Shown here in pieces: positions 17,020 to 25,344 of a stretch of DNA of 64,000 bases; positions within the stretch are counted from its first letter, which is position 1; each line of letters begins with the position of its first letter. Below the pieces are notes generated by a model that worked only from the letters and a program-made list of their open reading frames with translations, searched no databases and was not told the DNA's origin. The stretch lies in NCBI GenBank assembly GCA_019753105.1, contig JAIELJ010000004.1, positions 186,001 to 250,000 on the forward strand. Reading direction: 5' to 3'. This DNA is from Hyphomonadaceae bacterium (GTDB lineage Bacteria; Pseudomonadota; Alphaproteobacteria; Caulobacterales; Aquidulcibacteraceae). Both the position numbers and the translations under genes were made by a program.

Positions 17020-18186
17020 ATGAACCTTGAAGATCCAAGCGCGAGCTTTCCGGACATTCGCCAGTCTGTGAAGAAGCTTTGTAGCGACTTCCCCGGCGCC
17101 TATTGGCGCGCGCTCGATAGAGAGCGCGAATATCCCACCGCCTTTGTGCAAGCCTTGACCGACGCCGGCTATCTCTCGGTGCTCATTCCAGAGGCGTATG
17201 GCGGTTCTGGTCTTGGCGTCGCCGCGGCGTCCGCCGTCCTCGAGGAAATCCATCGCTCGGGCTGCAATGGCGGCGCGGCGCACGCGCAAATGTACACGAT
17301 GGGCGCGTTGTTGCGGCATGGCAGCGAAGCGCAGAAGCAGAAGTACCTGCCACAGATCGCCTCCGGCGCGCTTCGCTTGCAAGCGTTCGGCGTGACCGAG
17401 CCGGTGAGCGGCACAGACACAACGCGGATAACAACATTCGCGCGCCGCGAAGGTGATCGCTACGTCGTTAACGGCCAGAAGATCTGGATCAGCCGCGCCG
17501 AACATTCGGACCTAATGTTGCTGCTATGCCGTACACAAAATCGCGACGATGTCGAAAAGAAGAGTGATGGCATTAGCGTACTGATCGTCGATCTGCGCGA
17601 TGCCGTAGGGCGCGGTCTAACGATCCGTCCCATCCGCACCATGCTCAATCATGCAACGACGGAATTGTTCTTCGACAATTTAGAAGTTCCTGTCGATAAT
17701 CTCATCGGCCGTGAAGGCGCAGGCTTCAAGTACATCCTCGATGGCATGAACGCCGAGCGTATTCTGATCGCGGCCGAGTGCATCGGAGACGGCCGCTTCT
17801 TCATTGATCGCGCCAGCCGCTACGCTAACGAGCGTGAGGTGTTTGGCCGCCCGATTGGCGTGAACCAAGGCGTGCAGTTTCCGATTGCGCGCGCCCACGT
17901 GGAACTGAGCGCTGCGGCGCTCATGGTTCAGCGCGCTGCTGAGATGTTCGACGCCGGTCTGCCCTGCGGCGCCGAGGCCAATATGGCTAAGATGCTCGCT
18001 TCGGAGGCCTCATGGCGCGCCGCTGACATGTGCGTGCAAACGCATGGTGGGTTCGGGTTCGCCGAAGAGTTCGATATTGAACGGAAGTTCCGCGAAACGC
18101 GGCTCTATCAGGTTGCGCCGATCTCAACCAATCTCATCCTCAGCCACGTCGCCACGCACGTGCTTGGCTTGCCGAAGTCATTCTGA
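17020..18186 (+). CDS. acyl-CoA dehydrogenase
   Basis: A 388-residue FAD-dependent acyl-CoA dehydrogenase. Segments FGVTEPVSGTDTTRI, YVVNGQKIWIS, EREVFGRPIGVNQGVQFPIA and QTHGGFGFAEEFDIER are characteristic. The usual C-terminal catalytic Glu (IYEGT) is replaced by Gln in LYQVAPIS. Glu246 in GMNAERILIAAE lies where isovaleryl-CoA dehydrogenase keeps its base, so the enzyme is likely of that branched-chain-tolerant type. It starts 32 nt after the CoA transferase. Confidence 0.9.
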   Translation: MNLEDPSASFPDIRQSVKKLCSDFPGAYWRALDREREYPTAFVQALTDAGYLSVLIPEAYGGSGLGVAAASAVLEEIHRSGCNGGAAHAQMYTMGALLRHGSEAQKQKYLPQIASGALRLQAFGVTEPVSGTDTTRITTFARREGDRYVVNGQKIWISRAEHSDLMLLLCRTQNRDDVEKKSDGISVLIVDLRDAVGRGLTIRPIRTMLNHATTELFFDNLEVPVDNLIGREGAGFKYILDGMNAERILIAAECIGDGRFFIDRASRYANEREVFGRPIGVNQGVQFPIARAHVELSAAALMVQRAAEMFDAGLPCGAEANMAKMLASEASWRAADMCVQTHGGFGFAEEFDIERKFRETRLYQVAPISTNLILSHVATHVLGLPKSF

Positions 18187-18268
18187 TGTCAGCACGGCAA
18201 AGCCTGTGCGTTTGATATCGAAGGGTACCCGCACCTCGTCGGTGTGATGCCTCCTGAGCATTGGGCCT

Positions 18269-18577
18269 TTAGTCGAGCTCAATACCGAGAAGGCGCACAT
18301 ATTGCTGGCCGCAATGCATGTCGCGCTCAAGCTCGCCGCCTTGCGCGCGCGGGCGCGGATACGAGATCTTGACCATGTGCAGGCTCGGCACCGGATAATG
18401 ACGCACCAGTGAAGCGTCCGTGCCGTAGAGTTTTGCGAACACATCGGCCCCAAGCGCCGGGCTATGCGCATACTTCTCAAACGTCGCATAGTCCTTGAAG
18501 AAAAGATCGATCGTCACCCAAAACGGCCCGGCATTCTTCGAGCGCAGATGTCGGCAAGCGTCCTTGACCGTCGCCAT
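18269..18577 (-). CDS. DUF4387 protein (AtuA-like small partner)
   Basis: A 102-residue protein of the DUF4387 family, beginning MATVKDACRHLRSKNAGPFW and containing DLFFKDYATFEKY and YPVPSLHMVKISYPRP. DUF4387 proteins are almost always encoded next to a DUF1446/AtuA protein, as here. The ATG shares one base with the upstream stop (TGATG), so the pair is translationally coupled and probably forms one complex. The reaction is not established. The pair ends convergently with the acyl-CoA dehydrogenase. Confidence 0.88.
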   Translation of the reverse strand: MATVKDACRHLRSKNAGPFWVTIDLFFKDYATFEKYAHSPALGADVFAKLYGTDASLVRHYPVPSLHMVKISYPRPRAQGGELERDMHCGQQYVRLLGIELD

Positions 18578-19962
18578 CACGCGGCCTCCTTCGTCGCCAG
18601 GTCGATCCACTGTGTACGCACGAGCTCAAGCGGGTGCTCACACTCAACGACATGATTGAGCTTGAACTCGTAAACCGGCCCACGCTCGATCTCCGCTGGA
18701 GAAAACGCAAAGCCCCAACTCGGCAACTCCCTGTCGAGATGAAGCGGGAAGTGGAAGAACCACGGATTACAGGTCTTAGCGATTTGCGTAGCGATGGCTT
18801 GCGTTTCGGCGGTCGCGACAAAGAGCACGCCGACTTCGCGTGGCGGTGGCGTGCCGGGCGGGGGCTTATCTCCGGAGACGGCGTTCCAGCCATAGAGGCG
18901 CAGCGAGATATCGAAATCGCCGGCGTCCGCGCCGATCGTATCGTGCACGCGTTGGATGAGGCGGCGCAGCATGTGATCGTGAAATTCATCGATGCGCGCT
19001 ATCGCTTCGGGCTCCTGCATGCCGATGAGCATGATGGTCTGATAACGTCCTGTGGCGGCGCCTTCGAGTTTCATCGTGTAAGCGGGCGCCTTTACCCATT
19101 CCGAGCCTGTGACTTTCACAGTGCGAGGATCGGCCTGCGTGTAGACCGCTTTCGTCACATCGAGTGCGCCGCCCGGTTCGGTGAGGATGAACGGGTTGGC
19201 GTTTTCGTAGAGCATGTGCGCAGAAACGCTGTGCGGATTGCAAAGATTGTCTTGGCTAAGCGGCGCAACCTCAAAGCCGTCGACGCCAATCGAGATCAAC
19301 ACGCCGCTGCCGTTTGTCGGCTTCACTGTGCATTGCGCGCCGCATTCGGCGACCTTCGCCGCATGCCATGACGGGCCCGCCCCCGCGCCTTTCCAGAGCG
19401 CGAAGGCGCCGATCACGGCCGTATCCGTCGTGCGCCCGCCCAGAATGATGTCGGCGCCAGCTTTAAGCGCTTCGATGTAGGGCTCCGGCCCCATCGCGGC
19501 GACGATCTGTTCGCATGAGTCGATCAGTTCATCCGTCATCGGGCCAAGCGGCGGCAGTGGTTTTATCTTGCCGTTTGCGGTCTTCGCCTTCAGCGCGGCT
19601 CTATCCTGGCTGCAGTAAAGCACTGCGATCTTCGGTGAGAGCCCGTGTTCGCGGGCGATATCGAGCACGACGTCCTTCATCCAATCAAGCGCCGCATCGC
19701 TGCCTGATTGGCCGCACGAGCCGACGAGCAGCGGAATCTTTGCCTCGGCCTGCGCTTTCATGAGTATCGTCATGTCGCGCTCAATGGCGGCGCGACTGTA
19801 CTTCGGCTTGCCGAGCACCAGGTAGGCTGCGCCGCTATCGGTCGATCCAGCATCGCTGGCGATCGCTTGGGCGGCGAGCGCGATGCCGGCTTTCACTTCA
19901 TCTGGGCGGACGCCGCTGCCGATTGAGCCGCACGGCACCAGGATTTTCACGCTGTCCGTCAT
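18577..19962 (-). CDS. DUF1446 / acyclic terpene utilisation AtuA family protein
   Basis: A 461-residue AtuA-like protein: VKILVPCGSIGSGVRPDEVKAG at the N-terminus, LVGSCGQSGSDAALDW, ADIILGGRTTDTAVIGAFALWKG and AECGAQCTVKPTNGSGVLI. AtuA is named for citronellol/geraniol degradation, but most homologues sit, as here, with DUF4387 and organic-acid transporters, so an acyl- or tricarboxylate-related isomerase or hydratase role is possible. This last point is inference. The ATG at 19962 fits the conserved start. The gntR stop is 5 nt upstream. Confidence 0.88.
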   Translation of the reverse strand: MTDSVKILVPCGSIGSGVRPDEVKAGIALAAQAIASDAGSTDSGAAYLVLGKPKYSRAAIERDMTILMKAQAEAKIPLLVGSCGQSGSDAALDWMKDVVLDIAREHGLSPKIAVLYCSQDRAALKAKTANGKIKPLPPLGPMTDELIDSCEQIVAAMGPEPYIEALKAGADIILGGRTTDTAVIGAFALWKGAGAGPSWHAAKVAECGAQCTVKPTNGSGVLISIGVDGFEVAPLSQDNLCNPHSVSAHMLYENANPFILTEPGGALDVTKAVYTQADPRTVKVTGSEWVKAPAYTMKLEGAATGRYQTIMLIGMQEPEAIARIDEFHDHMLRRLIQRVHDTIGADAGDFDISLRLYGWNAVSGDKPPPGTPPPREVGVLFVATAETQAIATQIAKTCNPWFFHFPLHLDRELPSWGFAFSPAEIERGPVYEFKLNHVVECEHPLELVRTQWIDLATKEAA

Positions 19963-19967
19963 GTCGC

Positions 19968-20666
19968 TCAAACTTTCTTCCTTTTGGCGGGCGTCTTGCC
20001 TCTCGACTCTTCGAGAACCGCACACACGGCGACGGCGGCGTTGCGGAGGTGGGCGCGCATCGAGCGCTCGGCGCGCAGCGCGTCGCCCGCGAGGATCGCT
20101 TCGATCATGTCGTCATGCTCTTTAAGAGATGCCTCCGCGCGCGGCCTCCCCATCAGTTCGGAGAAGACGAGGCGATTGGCCGGGAACGTCACGCGGATCG
20201 CCGCTTCTTTGATCGCGGCGTTGCCGCCGATCTCGTAGAGCAGATCGTGAAAAGCTTGGCGGACGTCAGCGGCGCTCTGCGTGATCACTGGCCCAATCCC
20301 GTGAAGGCGCTTTTGGCATTGGCGCAGCCGCTCCGCGTAGTCGGCGCGGTGGATGTTTTCGGCGGCGAGCTTTGCCGCATACCCCTCGATAGCTTCGCGC
20401 AACTGGAAGAGTTCGCGCACGTCGCGCTCGCTATAGGCGCGCACGGAAGCGCCGCGGTGCGGCGTGAATTCCAAAATGCCTTCGCCGACGAGCTTGCGGA
20501 TGGCCTCACGCACCGGGCCGACGCTGACGCCGAACATTTGCGCGATGTCAGCCACCACCAAGCGCTCGCCTTGTGCGAACTCGCCCTTGCGGACGGCCTC
20601 GCGCAAGGCCTGCGTGACGTGCTCGACGATCGTTTCTGATGCTGTTGTCTTGGAACGTTCGGTCAT
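19968..20666 (-). CDS. GntR family regulator, FadR/FCD subfamily
   Basis: A 232-residue regulator. The winged helix at residues 15-75 has LVVADIAQMFGVSVGPVREAIRKLVGEGIL. An all-helical FCD ligand-binding domain follows (LFQLREAIEGYAAKLAAENI, then FHDLLYEIGGN and EHDDMIEAILAGDALRAERSMRAHL), with the Asp/His residues that bind a metal and a carboxylate. Located between the transporter and the DUF1446 gene and overlapping the former (ATGA), it most likely represses this operon until its acid substrate appears. Confidence 0.9.
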   Translation of the reverse strand: MTERSKTTASETIVEHVTQALREAVRKGEFAQGERLVVADIAQMFGVSVGPVREAIRKLVGEGILEFTPHRGASVRAYSERDVRELFQLREAIEGYAAKLAAENIHRADYAERLRQCQKRLHGIGPVITQSAADVRQAFHDLLYEIGGNAAIKEAAIRVTFPANRLVFSELMGRPRAEASLKEHDDMIEAILAGDALRAERSMRAHLRNAAVAVCAVLEESRGKTPAKRKKV

Positions 20667-21970
20667 GGAGCAACCTGAGTGGCCATCAGCGGAACGGCGC
20701 CGGTGGCGATAGCGACAACGATCATGAAGAGGTTCAGCGCAACGGCAAACGGCAATGCAAAGCGCTGCAGGTCGCCGACTTCCACCTTCATCAGTCCTGC
20801 GACGAGGTAGATCGCAGCGATCAATGGGCTGAGCGCGTGGATGTTCTGGCCGAGCAGCGAAGCGCGCGCGACTTCGGCGGGCGCCACGCCAAAGTGGCCC
20901 GCTGTTTCTGAGAGGATCGGGACGATGCCGAAATAGTAAGCGTCATTCGACATGACGAACGTGAATGGGCCGCTCGTCAGCGCCACCAGCGGGCCGAAAT
21001 AGGCGCCGTATTGCGGTGGCACCAGCGCGAGCAGGCTGCGGCCCATCGCGTCGACCATGCCTGTGCCTTCAAGGATGCCCGTGAAAATCCCGGCTGCGAA
21101 TATCAGCAGCACGATCGGCACCGCATTGCCCGCGTGCGCTGCGATGCGGTCGCGCTGCATAGAAATGCGCGGATAGTTGATCATCATCGCGATCGCGAGG
21201 CCGATCATAAAGGCGGGCGGTAGCGGGACGAAGCCGGCAATGGCGACGCCGAGGATGGTCAGCGTCAGCAGCAGGTTAATCCAGAAAAGCTGCGGCCGCT
21301 CGACGCCGGGCTCACGATCGAACAAGGCGGCAGAGGAGTCGGTCGCAAGCGCGACAACGCCAAGACGCTTGCGCTCCAGCGAGCCCAAGAAGAACGCCAT
21401 TACGAACACGCCGGCAATGCCTGCCAGGATCGTTGGGATGAGCGGAATGAAGATGTCCATCATCGGCACGTTGAGCGCCGACGACACGCGCGCCATCGGC
21501 CCGCCCCGGGGCGCCATGTTGATGATGGAGTTGGCCGAGCCCAACAGGACAGCGAGGATGAGCGGGTTCATGCCGATACGGCGATAGATCGGCAGGAAGG
21601 CGCCGATGGTCACGATCGCTGTCGTTGCGCCGTCGCCATCGAGCGAAACCACAGTGGCGACAGTCGCGGTGGCGAGCGCGACCTTCAGCGGGTCACCGCT
21701 CGCGAAACGCACTGCGCCGCGCACAAGCGGGTCGAACAGGCCCGCGTCGATCATGATGCTGAAATAGAGAACCGCGAACACCAAAGTGATCGCTGTGGGC
21801 GCGAGCGCTGTGACGCCGCTCAGCGCCATCTCGCCCATGTCGAGACCGTGGCCCGCGATCAACCCGAAGATGATTGGGATAAGGATGAGCGCGGCGACAG
21901 CCGACATCGCGCGCGTCATGATCAAGATCATGAACGCGGCAATCATCGCGAAGCCGATGAGCGCCAACAT
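20663..21970 (-). CDS. CitMHS family citrate/organic acid:proton symporter
   Basis: A 435-residue integral membrane protein with about 12 hydrophobic segments. The start MLALIGFAMIAAFMILIMTR, LDGDGATTAIVTIGAFLPIYRR and SGPFTFVMSNDAYYFGIVPI are typical of CitMHS transporters, which import metal-citrate or related acids with protons. I chose the ATG at 21970 because it matches the family N-terminus. The longer frame to 22147 has no transporter-like sequence. It is the first gene of the minus-strand operon citMHS-gntR-DUF1446-DUF4387. Confidence 0.9.
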   Translation of the reverse strand: MLALIGFAMIAAFMILIMTRAMSAVAALILIPIIFGLIAGHGLDMGEMALSGVTALAPTAITLVFAVLYFSIMIDAGLFDPLVRGAVRFASGDPLKVALATATVATVVSLDGDGATTAIVTIGAFLPIYRRIGMNPLILAVLLGSANSIINMAPRGGPMARVSSALNVPMMDIFIPLIPTILAGIAGVFVMAFFLGSLERKRLGVVALATDSSAALFDREPGVERPQLFWINLLLTLTILGVAIAGFVPLPPAFMIGLAIAMMINYPRISMQRDRIAAHAGNAVPIVLLIFAAGIFTGILEGTGMVDAMGRSLLALVPPQYGAYFGPLVALTSGPFTFVMSNDAYYFGIVPILSETAGHFGVAPAEVARASLLGQNIHALSPLIAAIYLVAGLMKVEVGDLQRFALPFAVALNLFMIVVAIATGAVPLMATQVAP

Positions 21971-22297
21971 CAGTTCAATCCCGTCCAAACAAAGAAGGGA
22001 GTCGCCGGCCCGAGAGCCGCCGGCTGTGAAGGCACTTGGGAGGGGTGCCCCCCAAGGGTTTGTTTCGGTCGTAACACGCGACTGAAGTTGGTCAACAAAA
22101 TTATAATATAATCTTGAGCGGTCACGACGGACCGATAAATCGCGCAAAAACTGACATATAATGCCCTATTTGGGGGCCTGCTCGGAAATGATGCTTGCGC
22201 CAAATGCCCAAGATTAGAAGATAATGTTCTCACCCCGAACAATGGCCCCCCAATTCGGGGGAGTGCGGGGGCGCTGGAGGCGCCCGATCAGAGAGCC
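21971..22297. promoter_or_regulatory. divergent promoter/leader region of the citMHS operon
   Basis: There is no gene here. On the minus strand, the future citMHS leader holds two hairpins: CTTGGG/CCCAAG around 22035-22056 and GCCGGC/GCCGGC around 21995-22022. Upstream lies an unusually AT-rich block (about 22097-22117, AATTATAATATAAT) that can supply a -10 element. Next to it is TTGGTCAACAA at about 22090, the kind of short dyad bound by FadR-type GntR proteins. The assignments are by eye. Confidence 0.35.
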
Positions 22298-22720
22298 ATG
22301 ACTGATCGGTTGATCCGGCCGCGTGCTTGGGTGGCGGCGCTCGCCTTTTTTAGCTTCCTCGGTGGCGCTGCCGCGCTCTCGCTTTTGCCCGATCCGTTCG
22401 CTGCGGGCGTGGACGACCCGCGACGGATAAAGGTGCTGCTGACCTTTTGGGTGCTCGCTGGCGCGCTGATGGCTGCGAGCGGCTTTCGGCTGCTGGCGTG
22501 GCGCTCGTTCAAGATCGACGATCACGCGATCGAGCAACGCAGCATCTGGGGAAGACGGCGCCATGCGTGGGCAGAGCTTGAGCGCGCCGAGCGCAAGACG
22601 CGCGTCCTCGAAATGACATTCAAGAGCGGCGTCGTGCGCGTGCTCGCCAACCATTATAAGTCAACCGACATCGCCGCGATCGAAGCGCTCGCCAAGCTGG
22701 TCGCCAAGAAGACGCTCTAG
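22298..22720 (+). CDS. small membrane protein with bacterial PH-like domain
   Basis: A 140-residue protein. Two hydrophobic segments (residues 10-30 and 47-65) are followed by a soluble part, WRSFKIDDHAIEQRSIWGRRRHAWAELERAE, with the pattern of bacterial PH (bPH/DUF304) domains. Such proteins sit in the inner membrane with the PH-like domain in the cytosol; their role is generally unknown. It precedes the SUMF1-domain gene on the same strand. Confidence 0.6.
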   Translation: MTDRLIRPRAWVAALAFFSFLGGAAALSLLPDPFAAGVDDPRRIKVLLTFWVLAGALMAASGFRLLAWRSFKIDDHAIEQRSIWGRRRHAWAELERAERKTRVLEMTFKSGVVRVLANHYKSTDIAAIEALAKLVAKKTL

Positions 22721-22779
22721 CGCGCGGGAGATGGCGCCGCGGCGCGCAGATGCTAAAGAGCGGCGCGGGGAGCTGGACG

Positions 22780-23655
22780 ATGTGGAAAGCGTGGGCGGCT
22801 GCGGCAGCGTTTGTCTTGAGCGCGGCCTTCATCATTTTTGGTCTTGAGTCGCCGCCGCGCTTTGTTGCGCCGCAGGGGCCGCTCCAGATCTTTCGCGACT
22901 GTGACGATTGCCCCGAGATGGTGCGCATCGAACCTGGCTCGTATCGCATGGGCGCCGAGCCGCGTAGGCTTGACGAGATCATGGTCGGGTTTGGCTTGCG
23001 TCAAAGCCAGAAGAAGGACGTTTCCATCGCCTACGCATTCGCGGCGTCGCGCCGCGAGATCACCTTTGCCCAGTGGGAGGCGTGTGTCGCGGGCGGCGGC
23101 TGCGACGGCTACCTGCCGCCGGACGAGGGCTGGGGCCGCGGTGATCAGCCTGTCATTCACGTGTCGTGGCAGGACGCGCAGCGTTACGTGCACTGGCTCT
23201 CGCAACGCACCGGCCACACTTACCGGCTGCTGAGCGAAGCGGAATGGGAGTACGCCGCGCGCGGCGGCACACAAACGCACTATCCGTGGGGCGATCGCGC
23301 GAGCCACGAGAACGCCAATTTCGGCGCGCCCGACTGCCCGCCTTGTACCGGCGTTATCGAAGGCGCGGATCGCTGGGAGCACACAGCGCCCGTCGGCCAG
23401 TTCGCGCCAAATGCCTTCGGGCTCTTCGATACCAGCGGCAATGTCTATGAATGGGTCGAGGATTGCCTCGCCGAGCCTTTGCCGCGTGAGCCCGTCGACG
23501 GCGCGCCTTATCTCGCTGGCGCTTGCGAGATGCGCATGATGCGCGGCGGCGCCTGGTATTCCGATCCGGCGCGCGTGCGCTCCAGCTATCGCGCCTACAA
23601 TAGCCCGGACCGGCGGGACTATGTCATCGGCTTCCGCGTTGCGCGGGTGTTGTGA
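22780..23655 (+). CDS. SUMF1/formylglycine-generating-enzyme-like exported protein
   Basis: A 291-residue protein with an N-terminal signal anchor (MWKAWAAAAAFVLSAAFIIF) and an FGE-sulfatase (SUMF1) domain: MVRIEPGSYRMGAEP, REITFAQWEACV, VSWQDAQRYVHWLS, LLSEAEWEYAARGG, FGLFDTSGNVYEWVED and MMRGGAWYSDPARVRSSYR. The two copper-binding cysteines of true formylglycine-generating enzymes are not at the expected place, so it is a non-enzymatic or differently acting relative. The ATG at 22780 has GGGGAG 7 nt upstream; the ATG at 22750 does not. Confidence 0.82.
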   Translation: MWKAWAAAAAFVLSAAFIIFGLESPPRFVAPQGPLQIFRDCDDCPEMVRIEPGSYRMGAEPRRLDEIMVGFGLRQSQKKDVSIAYAFAASRREITFAQWEACVAGGGCDGYLPPDEGWGRGDQPVIHVSWQDAQRYVHWLSQRTGHTYRLLSEAEWEYAARGGTQTHYPWGDRASHENANFGAPDCPPCTGVIEGADRWEHTAPVGQFAPNAFGLFDTSGNVYEWVEDCLAEPLPREPVDGAPYLAGACEMRMMRGGAWYSDPARVRSSYRAYNSPDRRDYVIGFRVARVL

Positions 23656-23674
23656 GTGTGATCAATCACGGCGC

Positions 23675-24304
23675 ATGCGCGTTATTGATCTAAGCGATAC
23701 CGAGGCGGCGCTGCGTCAAGCGGCGGATGAAATCCGCGCCGGGCGAGCGATCGTCTATCCCACAGACACGGTCTGCGCCTTGGGCGTCAGCGCGATCTCC
23801 ATGCAAGGCATCGGAGCAGCCTACGCCACGAAGGGGCGCTCGGAAGCCAAGCCACTGTCGCTCTGTGTCGCCGATATCGAGCAGGCGAGGGCGTATGTCG
23901 AGATTGATGCGCGTGCCGAGAAACTCGCCGCCGCATTCCTGCCCGGCGGGCTCACATTGGTGTGCTTATCGAGGAATGTGTTGCCTGCAGCTTTGCAAGC
24001 GGGCTTCCCCGGTGTTGGCATTCGGGTTCCGGGGCATCCGTTCGGGCCGGCGCTGTGCAAGCTGCTCGGCCATCCGATCACGACGACCAGCGCCAATGTC
24101 TCGGGCTTGCCGCCGGCAACCGATCGCGCCAGCGCGGAGGCCGCTTTCGCGAGCGCCGCCGAGCAGCCAAGCCTACTGATCGACGGCGGCCTATCCCCAT
24201 ACGCACAACCCTCGACGGTGATCGATCTGACGACGCCTGAAGCCAAGCTCATCCGCGAAGGCGCCATCTCGTTTGCGGATATTCAGCGCGTTTTGGCTGC
24301 GTGA
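23675..24304 (+). CDS. tsaC: divergent Sua5/YrdC (TsaC-type) threonylcarbamoyl-AMP synthase
   Basis: A 209-residue YrdC-fold protein, which in the t6A pathway makes threonylcarbamoyl-AMP from Thr, bicarbonate and ATP. Family motifs are present but altered: PTDTVCALG (29-37; usually PTDTVYGLG), KGRSEAKPLSL (53-63), LPGGLTLV in place of PGPLTLV, and TSANVSG (138-144). It lacks the C-terminal Sua5 domain. It heads an apparent tsaC-tsaE-tsaB-tsaD set. The ATG at 23675 begins just before the conserved fold. Confidence 0.85.
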   Translation: MRVIDLSDTEAALRQAADEIRAGRAIVYPTDTVCALGVSAISMQGIGAAYATKGRSEAKPLSLCVADIEQARAYVEIDARAEKLAAAFLPGGLTLVCLSRNVLPAALQAGFPGVGIRVPGHPFGPALCKLLGHPITTTSANVSGLPPATDRASAEAAFASAAEQPSLLIDGGLSPYAQPSTVIDLTTPEAKLIREGAISFADIQRVLAA

Positions 24305-24355
24305 GCGGCGCCGTGCCGCTTTGCAACGCCGCGCGCATCGCCTACCTCTCCGCTC

Positions 24356-24799
24356 GTGACCAGTCAGCTCCTCCCATCGCGCACCGTCACGCGCTCAACC
24401 GATGAAACCATCGCGCTCGGCCGCGCCTTGGCGGAGACGTTGCGCGCGGGCGATGTCGTCTTGCTCGTTGGGCCAATGGGAGCGGGCAAAACGTATTTTG
24501 CGAAGGGCGTGGTCGCCGGCATGGGCGCCAGCGACGAAGACGATGTCGCCAGCCCGGCCTATGACATCGTGCACCAATTTCCTGGCCGCGAGACCGTGCA
24601 TCATTACGATCTCTTCCGTCTGCAAACCTTGTCCGGCGATGATGTCGAATGGCTGATGGAATCGCTGATGGAGCCGGGCGTGCACGTACTTGAGTGGGGC
24701 GATCGTCTCGATGGCGTTCTGCGCAAGCCGCACACGCGCGTCACGATCACGGCCGGCGAAGGCGACGAGCGCATCATCGCGATTGAGGCCGCCGCATGA
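24356..24799 (+). CDS. tsaE: TsaE-type ATPase of t6A synthesis
   Basis: A 147-residue P-loop ATPase with a GTG start. The Walker A is GPMGAGKT (39-46), followed by SPAYDIVHQF (66-75; usually SPTFTLV), HHYDLFRLQ and VLEWGDRL. TsaE binds the TsaB-TsaD dimer and is needed for turnover of the bacterial t6A complex. The stop overlaps the next start (ATGA, 24796-24799), coupling it to the TsaB-like protein. Confidence 0.87.
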   Translation: MTSQLLPSRTVTRSTDETIALGRALAETLRAGDVVLLVGPMGAGKTYFAKGVVAGMGASDEDDVASPAYDIVHQFPGRETVHHYDLFRLQTLSGDDVEWLMESLMEPGVHVLEWGDRLDGVLRKPHTRVTITAGEGDERIIAIEAAA

Positions 24800-25344
24800 A
24801 TGTCCTGGCGCTTGATGCAGCAGGCCGGTTTTCGCTCTGCGCGGTGAAGCGCGGCGATGACGTGGCGTATGCGGGTAGCGTGTATGGCCAAGGCGCAGTG
24901 CGCGCCGTTTACACAAGCGTCGACCTTGCCTTGGAGCAGGCGGGGCTGAAGGCCGGCCAACTCGACGCCATTGTCGTCAATACCGGCCCGGGTTCCTGGA
25001 CCGCGACGCGTATCGCTGTGACATACACGGCGGGCTTGGCGTTCGGTGCGGGGCTAAAAGTCTTTGGCTATTCCGGTTTCGCGATCGGCAAACGCCTCGA
25101 TCCACGCGGCGTCGCTTTCATTGATCAACTCGGAAAGACGGTCGCTGAAGGCGCGGGCGAGCCTGGCTTCACCGTGAACCTGTTCGGCAACGAAGATGGC
25201 GCTGCCTATCTCAACGATCGCCGCGCTTGGATGAATGAGATGTTGAAGCTCGGCCAAGAAGCGCTGGCGAACGACGCGCCTGGTGATCCACTGGAGTTGC
25301 GCACAACATACTTCCAAGAGTTTCTCGCCGGAGCGCGCAACTAA
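24796..25344 (+). CDS. tsaB: divergent TsaB-like protein
   Basis: A 182-residue ASKHA-fold protein. It begins MNVLALDAAGRFSLCAV and has NTGPGSWTATRIAV (63-75), which replaces the common GRGPGSFTGVRIG. The usual H-S/T-E/Q segment (e.g. REHTQRILP) is absent, with GQGAVRAVYTSVDLAL in its place. TsaB is the non-catalytic partner of TsaD. It overlaps tsaE by ATGA and tsaD by one base (TAATG), so the three are made together. Confidence 0.8.
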   Translation: MNVLALDAAGRFSLCAVKRGDDVAYAGSVYGQGAVRAVYTSVDLALEQAGLKAGQLDAIVVNTGPGSWTATRIAVTYTAGLAFGAGLKVFGYSGFAIGKRLDPRGVAFIDQLGKTVAEGAGEPGFTVNLFGNEDGAAYLNDRRAWMNEMLKLGQEALANDAPGDPLELRTTYFQEFLAGARN

